Part shown: positions 53,001 through 64,000 of the stretch, in pieces | How the letters are laid out: each line of letters opens with the position of its first letter | How positions within the stretch are numbered: position 1 is the first letter of the stretch | Source of the DNA: Pegea sp. RAD2-039 | Lineage: Eukaryota; Chordata; Thaliacea; Salpida; Salpidae | DNA: 64,000 nt | Direction: 5' to 3' | Assembly: GCA_034620365.1 (NCBI GenBank) | Contig: JAQGEQ010000043.1 | Coordinates: forward strand, 1,240,001-1,304,000 | Position numbers and translations under genes: made by a program | Notes under the pieces: generated by a model | Seen by the model: the letters and a program-made list of their open reading frames with translations, nothing else | What the model was told of the DNA's origin: nothing | Databases searched by the model: none

Positions 53001-56000
53001 GTTGGACGTTAATTTATTTATGATAGTTTACTAATGGTGTCAAGAGTATTTGATTGCATAGGATATGGTAGTATTAACTTAAGTACTTTATAAGTGCTTA
53101 AGTTGAAATCATTTGAGAATTATCATTATAGAGTATCAAAGATGGTTTTTACTGTTATCACACCCCATTTTGACCTTTGTAACTTCTGATTCTTACTTTT
53201 ATATATTGTTAATGCCCTGTAGCTGCTGAAATTAATTTATTAATGATGATTAACTGTAAGGCAGGAAACTATTTCAAGGCGATACGACCAATCATAGCAA
53301 TAAGAATATAAAACTGATAAGTGTAGATTAAATATATCTAATTTAGGGTTTCTCTAATTCTCATAACAGAGATAGTAATATAATAATGATACCTTGATTT
53401 AAGGTAATACTATATTTTATGTTGACTGTAAAGCTAAAGGAAGTAAAAGTTTAGAAAAATAACGAATAATCTGTAATTTAATATTTCAGTGTAATTACTT
53501 TAGTATTCCATAAGTAATGAAATACCATTAATCCGGACTTGGTGCTTTTATAAAAAGATTCTTAGAAATCATTGGTATATAGAGAGTTAATTATTTATTA
53601 TTTACATTGAAATTATTTCATTTATTAAGAGCTTTTTTGATACTTCAAAACTACTATGCAAGTAGGTAAGTGGCTCCATTTGTAATAGCTAATAAATAGG
53701 TATAACAACTTAACGATTATGATCTAAGATTTTCAATGAGCTCATTTAGCCAAACCAATTGAGTAATTATAATAAAATAAATCCAAATGTTTGATAAACA
53801 ATTCTTATGAAATTCTTCCAACGAGACCAGACATTAGTTATTGATTGATATAAAGTAATTACTTCAGATAACTTACATTTGATTTGCTATAGCTTATTAA
53901 TCAATTACTTAAAAACTGAACTTATTTTCATCTTAAATAATATCAATAATAATAGTAAGATAATTTCTTCACGGTAGAATTTCATTGATTTAAATTGTAT
54001 GTAAATTATACAAAACTATAGAAATTTAGTAGCCAACTTGTCATTTGATATCTTAATCAGCAAATAACTTTAGTTCAGTAATTAGTAAAAAATCATGGTA
54101 TTACACTAAGCTTTAAATTGATTGAGTATTTGGAAATAGTTTTCAGCTTTTACCAACATTAAAATTTTTAACTCTCTGATTGTATTATCAAACCTAAAAA
54201 TTGTATTTCTATCTTAAATACTGTTTCAAATAAACTTTTCAGATTAAAAACGTTTACAAAAGTGATTATCTGAAGCTTATACAATCTTGCGATCAAGCAT
54301 TTTTTGTTAGAAACATTAACCCAAGTAGTTTGTTGTCGATTCAGCTTGTACGTTTAACTTGAATATAATAGTTTAAATTAAAAATCAAAAGATTACTCAA
54401 ACTATGTAACATAGGCTATACTTTTAATATGTTATAAAGCAGGTAAGGTTTTAATAAATGAATACATCGTTTTGTTATTAACTAGTCATTTAAGTTAATT
54501 GCACTAATTCTTAGCTAATTATAGGATATTAGCGAAGAATAAAACGCAAATTTTGATTTAATAAAAAAAATCATTAGTAAATGTATAAGTAATAAAACTA
54601 CAAAAGATAGATTGATGTTATACAAAAAAGAATAAACTTAGCATACTTATATATATTTACTTTAGTAACTAAGTAAGATCTTTGTTCAAACGTTTTTGAT
54701 CCTTAAAATGTTTTGAGCTGTTAAAGAAAAATATTTATAAACCACTTTAGAATTACCTTACAGCTTATGATTAAAGTCCCACCTAAGCAACGCAAGGTTA
54801 CATCTTAGCAAATGTTTATTCTTATATAATTTTACACCTTTATTTCAATTAAAAATGGCTTCAATGGTGCAAAATTAGAAAGCTTTATGGCTTTCGCCTT
54901 GATTTTGATAAATATATTATTTGCATACGAAAAACATCTTTCATTGATTTTATTCTGATGTTAGGATATGTAATTATACTTTTTAATATCAAAGTAGCTA
55001 CTCTTGAGACAGACTCTTAGCTAAACGTAGATTTAGGTCTTTTAATTAATTATTCTTGTAACGCAAGATTTGTCCGTAAAAAAAATGTTTTTTAGCTTAG
55101 TACAATCGGTGTTTCAAAATTTAGAGTTTTTATACGCAAAGTTACTAAATAAATGATATTTATAAAAATATATGATAGATACTAAGCAACTTATTACCAG
55201 TTTTATTTGTTAATCAGCGATCTTTTATCCTTTAGAATAAACGTTTTTTTTTGCTGAAATTGAGCAATACATAAAAGAAATTTGTTGAGCTTTACTTTCA
55301 AAAAAAAAACCAGCCAGCTTAGTGAACAAACTTAGCTGAGAAAAGATTTCAAAATCATTTCTTTAGGATAAGAACTATACAGCGAATAAGCTACATAAAA
55401 CGACCTTGTTACAATTATTCTGCAACAAGAATTTTGACTTGCAATAAAATAAGTTTTGAGACAACTTTTTTGCCATAGCTACAATCTTATTACACTAATA
55501 TTAAAACTATTGAAATTTAACAGTTATAAAAAAATTGTTGGTTAGATAAGCTTTAATTAATCATACAAGTAACCTTAAATCTTCTTAAAAAGATTATTAA
55601 TTAAAACTGGTTTCACATTTTTAAAATCTTAAGGTATAGTTTAATTAGTATGATAAATAGTTGAATGAGTTGATTGAATTATCTTAGTCAATATTTCACC
55701 ATGCAACTAATCTAATTATTTTCTTTTATAACTATTTTCATAGAATAGATTTTATCTAGCTTTAATTTAACTTATGTTAACTTTTAAAGTTTACCTTAAA
55801 CTTAAATTTTTTTGATTTAATTATATATTTTGTAAAAACTATCAATAAACGATTAAGAATTGTATTCAAAAGAAAAGGCTTCGAAATTTACTAATCAATA
55901 AACATTTAAGGTTCTTGTCAATCTAAAACTTGCACTAATGTCAATTCTGGGCTATTCTCTCAGCTATTCTTTCAGCATAACTAAAGCTTGACTTCTTAGC

Positions 56001-59000
56001 ACTAAAATATTGCTCCAACTGATGTAAAATTAAAATGTAAAAAATTGATGTAAAAAATTAAAAAAAAAATCAGCTGTAACAATTTAGATCGTGAATAATT
56101 TCACCTAACATCAGCCTTATTTTACAGAAAAGTTTTACGTTTACTGGTGGAAGGCGCCTGTAGATCGTACATTTAAGCACTTATATTGGTGGTAGTGTAT
56201 ATGCACCTCGAAAAATGTTTCATATTAAATTTGAATTCAACTTTTTTATAAAAGCGTTTTTTCAGGCTTGTCAAAAATATGTAATGATCAAAGTTTAGGC
56301 TTAATTTAAATTTAATTAAATTTATAAGCAACTGATAGATTATAAATTTTTTGACAAGTAGATTTTTTGTTGTTAACGATATTGTCTACTATTTTTTAGC
56401 ATTTTTTAAGGTTATACTTTAGTTAGGTCGAGTTAATTTTTATTTATTATTTACAAAATCCCAAAGAGAACTATTTTATAACTATTTTTAAATTTCATTA
56501 AAGATAATTGTAAGCAGTTTCTTGAATATCATATAAGTACTTAAAAAAATTCAAAAGGTGATTAATTAGGATTTTTCTTAGCTGATAAAAAGCTTTTTAA
56601 GATGTGCTCTTGATTTTTAAAAGAAGTTATAATTTATTATATCCGATTAAAGTTGCTGATAAATGTAATTGAGAATAAAAGGTGTTTGTAAAGTGAAGTT
56701 ATTAAAGATTTAACTTGAACCCTACTATTTGGCAAAGAAAGGTTTTAACATCAACGTAATAAATCAACTTTTCCATGACAGCAGCTTCATCAAAATCATC
56801 ACAATCAACTTTTTGATATTATCATACTTTTCATGAAAATAAAGAATCTATTTTCTTTGGATATTAATTAAAAGAACAAAGATTTAAAAATTCTTCAGCT
56901 CAGCAAATAATAATCAAAAAATGTTCCACTTAATCAAAAGATTCTTTGAAACTGTTGAAAATCAATGTTATCTTTGCATATTGTTGATGAGGTCTATTGT
57001 TTTTACTATTTACTGCCATGAGTAAGTACCAGTAACTACGCTCACAAAAAGCAAATGGTTGTGCGATGGACCATAAGTATTTCATCTAGTTTGTAGCTCA
57101 AACATGAAACGTTAGACTCTTCAACAGTTAATTACTTTTTTCGTGCTGTCAAATTTGTTTTTAAAGAGATAATGCAGCTGGATTCAGTATTGAGAGATGC
57201 TACGGTTCAAAAGATGTCGCCCTTTTTGTATAATTAGCTGATGTTTGAGATTGGGACAAATTCTTTTTCAAGTCGGTAGAATTGAAGATAACAAAGTCAA
57301 AATAATTCTAGACAAACCTCTTAGAGAGCTTCATTCAAGTTTCATTCAAGTGTAATTTTCTGTTAGATTAGATCTCTTGCAACAATAAACATATTAGCAT
57401 TAATTAACCAGTGATTATATACAATATGTTTTTAAAAGTTTCTGATGATGTATTTTCTTTAAATATTCCAGATGCTGTGGCTTTAATAAAAAAATTCCTA
57501 AATTAGTAGGTCCTACAATTAATTGAATTGGTTTTATAGTACTTTGCACAATTTAGTAAATAGTAATTAAATTTTAAACTTTTTCTACCAAGTTTACTGC
57601 TTACTATCAGCAACTTCTAAACAAATTACATTCTAATGTCTTATTTAATGGCACATTACTTGGTATGATGCCCTGAAAAAAGTTTTTCTTTGTGGGTTTT
57701 ATCCTGTTTAGAGTACTCACGTGTGGTGATTGTAAGACAACCCTTCAAAAACGACGTAAGCTTCAAGCAACCGTACTAACTTATAACTACCCGTGTAAAA
57801 CGACGACTGACGCCAATTTTTTTTGGTAATTATCCAAACCTACTGGTATCTAGTCATAATTCTAATCTACGCTTCTGCGCTCAACATGAAAGAATTCTCA
57901 GCTGGTCTTGTTATAGTTTCCAATAGTTACCAAAGATAAGTTGCAAGAGTAAACTGCAAAGCTTAGAGTAAAAGAAGATTAAACTACATTTTTAACTTTC
58001 CTTCAAAAAATGACAGCCAGCAAAAGTCTAAGGTTAAAATGAATTTCTTATGAGCTAATTACATTAGTCTTTAGAGTTACATATCACAACGGAATATTTA
58101 TGACAATGCAGTGACAAACACTTATACATTCTTTAAAAAGTGGCTTATAAGATTACCCACGGGAGGTTAAATGTTCGGAAGTGTCACAATTAGTTATCAC
58201 GGACATCAATTTTAAAGCTTTTTTATTAAACATGTTGGTTCTAAAATATAAAAGCAAGCTTCAAACTGTTAAGTTAATAAAATTAGGAAGCCAAATTTAT
58301 ATATAACGTTATTACATTTGTTATTTTCTTTTTGTTTTAAAGTATCGTTTACATTTTGTATGGACTGAGCTCAAATAATATGAATGATACTAAATGAAAC
58401 TTATTTGAGCTACGCAACAGCTTGTTAATTTTTGTATTATTTAGAAAAGCAATATTTTAATTTCTGATTTGTTTAAAAGAATCATTTAATGTTGAAAACA
58501 TAACAACTAATTAAAAAATGTAAGCTCTCAAATGCATTGTCTAGTATGTTTGTAGTTTTATAAGATTATAATAATTAAAAAATCGTTTCATAAGTATCAC
58601 AACTTCATTTGAACAAAATTATATATTCAAATTTGGTTACTGTAAGTTTATCAATTGTACTATTGATTTAAATTATAGCTAGTGATAAAAGAGGCTTATG
58701 ATCGTAGATCAATTAACTATAATCAAATTACATCTTCAAAATAAAGCAGGTAATTTATAATGAATAGAAGAAGTAAAAGCAAGATATTCTCGTGGTAACT
58801 CTAAAGAACACTCAGTAGATAATAAACTAAACTTATTGGCAATAGAATACAGATATTCATCCAAGATCTTTGTACAGGCTTACTAGTGGAACTATACTAA
58901 AGAAGATACAAAGATAAGTTATTGGGTCTTGATCAAGTACAGTATCTTGATTTGCAGTCTACAAACAAACGTATAGCTTAAGTAATTAATTAATATAGCT

Positions 59001-62000
59001 GGACGCTGAAAAATAGAATGCACGTGCCCAGTGTTAACCTTTGGTATTCTGTTTAATTGAAAGAGGTTTTGTTTTTCTTATATTCTAACTAGCTGCCATA
59101 TATCAGTATATATTTGAAGAATTGAAAGCAGTCTAAAAAATACTTCATTTTTATTTATTCATATATACTAAGCAAACATTTTTCATAAATTCATCAGATT
59201 TAATTATAAAATTATTATGGAACATTTTGTGATGTAGACAGAATTCATACAGCAGAAAGCTTACTAATCTATAAATTTAGTTTATGAAATATTTGTTCTC
59301 TCATTTATATATCGTATTTAAAAAATTCAGATAACTAACTAGCTTATCATCAATATAGAATAACTCAATTTTAGATATACAACTCCTATTACTTCAAAAG
59401 TTGTTCAACTCTTCTAATGAAAACAATCACGGATGCTTTAAAAAGCTTATATGATATTTTAGATCCACTAATTATTTAATTTGAAATACTTCAGTTACAA
59501 ACGGGAAGAACTACTAAGGACTTGGATATGCGAGTTTTGCTCGGATGATAATTTCAAGCTAGCATTGTTTGACGGCTTTCACCTTGAACTCATATCTTCG
59601 CTTTTTGATTCATCAAAAAAAGCAATTATTTTCCAACTCACAAATTTTTCATTAGAAATTATCTTTGAAGAGTGATAAAAGTATAGATATGCCATTAAGG
59701 CTGCTGTAAACATAAGAAAGAAAATGATTTAGAAAGTTGTAACCTAGTGAATGATAATTTTGTAAATATTTGCGTTTAATATTCAATTAAAAAGGTAATT
59801 ACTTAAAGATCAAATCAAATTTAAAGATGAACAGATGATTAAAGTTTTCTTTTAATCTCTAGAAAAATAACTTAAAACAAAAACCAAATAAAAAACTAAA
59901 AAACAATATTGTTAATTTGAAAATCAAAACTCATAATTTAGAAATAATAACTTTATTATTTTATATTATTATGCCAATAAGGTTTATAGAAATTATATGT
60001 AGAAGTAGTCCAAATTTAATCTGTATTTTTGATGCTTTAAATCAATGAACCAAACTTACGATACTGTACCTTTTCACTTATCATAGAATTAACAATGAGA
60101 TAAAAATATTCTAAATGGTTTAATACCCAGCTTGGTGCATGTTGTGAAAGTAATATTCAAAGTAGTAAAGTGTAAAAATCCTCTAATACATTACTTTCTA
60201 GTTTAATGACTAAGAACACGTTGTTGTCATTTTCTTATTGCGGCAACAGACACAGAAGCTGCAAAGAAAACTAGGCGGGGTAGATGAAAGAGGAAGAAAA
60301 AAGAAGACTCAACGTTTTGATGGAGCATTCATGCGTTAAAAGTAACGCACGCAGCAGCAGTATTGTTTAACGAACCGAACAAGTATGGTTAGCAGATTTA
60401 CTAACCGTCCATCACACATAAACAGACAATCGGAAGAAAAAAATGCAAGTGGTCTAATAGAAATGAACTTGTGGGTTATCTATGTCATCCTACAAAGTTT
60501 AAATATATTTTCTAAGCTTGTATCAAACTAGTATTGATGATATTATAGTAAGTAAGAGCGAAGCTGAAAATTGTAGCAAAGGTAGCTTCCATGAAATAAC
60601 TAGAAAATATTTGGTACACTTTTGTACTCTTTATTTTTTATATTTTTTATAGTGAGTCTTATAATAGAGTTTGGTCAGAAATAAATTAGTATTTTATTTT
60701 CTGAAGTTCAAAGATTGTGACAAAGAGCAAGTGTCTGCTTAGATAAATGACTTCCAAAAAGCTTCCTTCATTTTATGTATCTGTTAATATATTTTTATAA
60801 TATCTACCACATAACTTTTAAGCTATAATAAAGTGAAGAATAAAAAGGAGTTAACTAACTAGCTTAGTCTACTAATTTTATTTTTATAGCAAATGAAACT
60901 TGAATGAAAACTTCATTAAAATAGCTTCATCAAGCAGAAAACTTGTTTATACTTTAATGGGGCTTTATCTAATAACGAAATATTAAAACAGATTAAATAA
61001 TATTTATTAAAAAATGAAAATTCTTTTCAAAAGCTACTTGAATATCCTCAAATCTAAAAAGTTAAACAGACTTTAGTATGCTGCTTGCTTCATGAAAATA
61101 CGAATAAAGTAAAAATAAAATGCTTTTCGTTGAGAATTTGTTTTTTAACTGCACGATACAATAAATTCTTTTATCGAATTAGAAATATGACTTAAAATTC
61201 CTTTTTAGTTAAAGTTTAAATTTCTTTCAGGATCTTCTGGTTTCCGTGAAAAATATTTTAAAGCGACTGGCTGCTAATACAGAAAATTCTCCTGTGCATG
61301 TTGACATTAACATTTTTATTAGACTAATTAACTAACTAAATTAAAAGTAATTGAGTTGTCGTCAATCTTCTTTTTGACTCGGAAAATGAAGACAGAAAGC
61401 AGTAAAGATAAAAATTGTTGCTGATTTCTCAAACAAAAGTGTTGTGCTTCAAAGTTAAGCTTGGCTACAACTTAGTTTTACCTTAGCAATTTTTCAACTG
61501 TTTTTAAATCGATTGCATCATCGGTTAGCTGAAGAACATTCTAATCAAACCCTGAGCATAGTTTGTAAATTCTCTAAAAAATTAGTATTTAGTAATTGAA
61601 AATCTGCTCGAGTTTTATCTTTTAAAAATGTAGACACAGCTTAAGAAAAAGTGATGTTTAGAATCTCAAATAATTAAAGTTTTATCAAATTTAGTTACAA
61701 GTTCAATAATTGTTTTAATAAAAATTACATATACTTGCTAACGTTTAAAGAAAATTACGTAATAAAACTGATTTAAGTCAATTATGCTGGATTAGGCGCT
61801 GTAGTCGCCAATTTGTTAGAAGCTTAGTCATTAGAAACAAATTGTTGGTATCTTAGTGGTATATTTGTTTTAATTTGGCCTGATATTACATTGAGTAAAA
61901 CCAACTTGGAAATTATTTGACAAAATGTGTAATGTTGGCAAATTAAGTACTAAAATTGATCCGTTAATAATTAAGTTGATAATTTATTTACAAATAAAAA

Positions 62001-64000
62001 GCAAAAAATACAGTGTAATGGATAGATGACGAGACGAAACTATTGATTAGATTGGTCTAATTTTGAATGTAACGACACTAAGATTTAACACATTATCTCC
62101 AATTTGATTGTCAGATTTACGTCAAGTTTTACTTTACTGTTCAAGGCTGAAAATCGAAGTGATCAAGCAAACTTGTGAAAAAGACAAAATTAAAACATTT
62201 AGCCAAAAAACAACTAAGAATTTTTAGTTAAATTTTTTACGGTGAAGCACTAATTGGCAATTGATTAATTTCACAATGTGATTTTGATGGTTTATTTTAT
62301 TACTTATTTGAAAATTGGATCACAAGTTTGATTATTATTTTTAATGGTGGTTGCCATTTTTCGCAGTGCCCTCAAATACGCAGTGCTTGTCATTGAGTTG
62401 TCTACAATGGAATGACTGCATTTGATAAATTTTACTTAAAATGAAATTGAATTATATAAACTTTATCTCGAGATTTTTATTCAGAGCTTGTTTTCTGTTT
62501 GCTATAACGGTTTCCTACTTTGTCTGTAAGCTTCTATAGAAGCTGTGATTGGTCAGATGAACTAAATAACAACCTGATTGATGAGTGGGTCTTTTAATTT
62601 GGAATTCTTTTTAAGTATTGAGGCTCATCTGTTTAAATTATGATTTAATGAAAAGCTGATAATTAGAGACAAACATAAAGTAACAGTCACTGAGTTTAGA
62701 ATGAAGTTGAACTTATATTTTTCATACAAAGCAGAAACAGAAAAAATATATCAATTATATTATTATATTTTTATTTGAAGAGCTTAACAGTGTACTTACA
62801 TAACTATGAAGAAATTTGAGCTTGATTTACTTTATTTTCATACTATGCTTAGGCTCATTAATCATTTATTGGTAGATACTTTCAGCTTTTCTATAGTTAA
62901 GTATCTCTATTTTAATTTGATTAAGTTTTTTGATACAAATTTACGATAAAACTCATAAAATTGGACAATTACCATGAGCACTCATATGAAGTTATCAATA
63001 AAATAAAAAAAGACCAATAAATCATTTAGAAAATATTCTAGAAGTAAAATTTAGTTTGTTGTTGTTGTTCTGATTTTGAAACGATTGGTTACATTGTTTT
63101 ATTTAAGCCAATAGAAACTATGATGTTTCTACTACTTATTGAAATTAATAGAAATAAAAGCAGTTTTTACTTAATCCTTCTCCATTCGACTTTTATGTCG
63201 AAAAAGTCAATTGTAATACTTTAAGTATTTAATAACATGTTTTAGAAATGCAATCAACTGAAAAAGTGTTAAGACTCCATTTTTATCCTGTCATAAATGT
63301 ATTTTACACTTATTTGAGTTTTTACTAAATTTTATCAAAGTCGACTTTTATGTTTTTAACTAATAAACCAGCTTAATTCCGTGTACAACTTGCATGTAGT
63401 AATTCTAAAAAAAGTGATTAATTAGAAAAACATGTTGCATTGGGAAAAATCTTTGCGGTTAAGATTATACTTAATGAAAGTGATTTTGGTATAAATTAGC
63501 CTCTACACAAGCGAAATGTTGTAAACAATTCCTTTACTACATTAATCTATCATTCATTTGATTCAAAGTTAAAAGATTAGGAAACAATTTTAAAGAATAT
63601 GATTTTTCCAAAAGTCATTTAAACTTTATATTTCATTTAAAATATGAAAAAAATTTATTCTATTTTAATAATTTGTTTGAAGCATTTATAAAACCTTTTA
63701 AATGCGATCAATTTTGCCTGTAAACTGTTGACTAATTATACTTTACGTTTGAAAATAACTAAACTGAACTTATCCACTTTATCAATTTCATTTATAAATA
63801 GTACTTTTAAAGCTTGAAATTCTGTTCCACTTTGTCAAACCTTTTTAGAGTAAATTATAACTTATGACCTTTCTAAACAAAATTGTATATTTTCATAAGA
63901 TTAACTATTTCTTAGATGTAACCTTAGAAATTTTATTTACTTTTATAAGCTTTAGACGTGATTGATTGCTGATTTTATATCAGATAAAAGTTCATGGTTA
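50083..64000. other. 14-kb gene-poor region
   Basis: I read both strands and recognised no exon, RNA gene or mobile-element coding sequence. The longest ATG-started frame (59481-59675, 64 aa) and an 88-codon stop-free stretch without an early ATG (52768-53034) match nothing I know and are not beyond chance at this composition. A less A+T-rich, purine-rich patch at 60235-60365 contains a perfect TGCGTTA/TAACGCA inverted repeat. The region may be intergenic or lie within a long intron of a gene whose exons are outside the window. Confidence 0.45.

Noticed and set aside
52768..53034. 88-codon stop-free stretch on the plus strand
   Set aside because: No start codon near its beginning and no recognisable domain; a few frames this long are expected by chance in the window.
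59481..59675. 64-aa open frame in the 50-64 kb region
   Set aside because: The sequence looks fairly protein-like (WICEFC, LELISSLF) but matches no family I know, has no partner exon, and dozens of frames of this length are expected by chance on six frames.
61231..61335. 34-codon exon-like stretch after TTTCTTTCAG
   Set aside because: The acceptor is good and the translation looks plausible, but there is no homology and no neighbouring exon; short frames like this are abundant.
62529..62544. Perfect 16-bp palindrome AGCTTCTATAGAAGCT
   Set aside because: Single short palindrome with no associated gene or second copy; not enough to call a site.

Overview
The window is a stretch of A+T-rich nuclear DNA from an animal. 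It holds split genes with GT-AG introns and AATAAA-type poly(A) signals. The gene set is metazoan: a nuclear receptor, the kinesin-2 subunit KAP3, claspin, Elongator subunit ELP1, and a von Willebrand-type secreted protein. Many introns are only 45-60 nt long. No rRNA, tRNA, CRISPR or viral gene was recognised. I cannot name the species. Short introns, closely spaced same-strand gene pairs and splice-acceptor-like sites just before start codons would suit a lineage with spliced-leader trans-splicing (some flatworms, rotifers or tunicates, for example), but that is inference.

Layout, left to right: (1) 1.8-4.4 kb, a decayed von Willebrand D/C8/TIL/VWC cysteine-rich gene (+). (2) 5.6-6.6 kb, two 5' exons of a nuclear receptor (-) whose canonical DNA-binding-domain spacing stops partway through the second zinc finger; the rest is not visible. 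(3) 10.7-14.4 kb, SCYL3/PACE-1-like pseudokinase (-, 10 exons). (4) 16.2-17.0 kb, intronless IMMP2L (+). (5) 17.4-21.1 kb, KAP3 (+, 19 exons). (6) 22.1-26.4 kb, PPP1R7/SDS22 (-, 7 exons), with a dead CR1-like retrotransposon inside an intron in the opposite orientation. (7) 29.2-31.1 kb, DHDDS then YOD1, both intronless, 177 bp apart (+). (8) 33.3-40.3 kb, claspin then ELP1, tandem on the minus strand with 213 bp between coding regions. (9) 45.6-48.4 kb, ornithine aminotransferase OAT (+, 9 exons). (10) 49.3-50.1 kb, a low-complexity array and an internally deleted CR1-like copy. (11) 50.1-64.0 kb, no gene recognised.

For all seven multi-exon genes except the nuclear receptor and the pseudogene, I chained exons by reading frame, GT/AG borders and match to remembered family sequence. 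Each chain gives an uninterrupted protein of near-normal family length (SCYL3 695 aa, KAP3 806, PPP1R7 328, ELP1 1302, OAT 434). That consistency argues that the assembly is accurate and that the frame breaks in the von Willebrand-type gene are real.

The genes are mostly housekeeping and do not form one pathway: mitochondrial protein maturation and ornithine metabolism, intraflagellar motor cargo, PP1 regulation, dolichol synthesis, ERAD deubiquitination, tRNA wobble modification and replication-checkpoint signalling. No clearly new biological system is evident. The points most worth following are the possible trans-spliced gene pairs, the partial nuclear receptor with an octapeptide repeat, the CR1-like family with a conserved 3' hairpin, and an unclassified 0.4-kb dispersed repeat.
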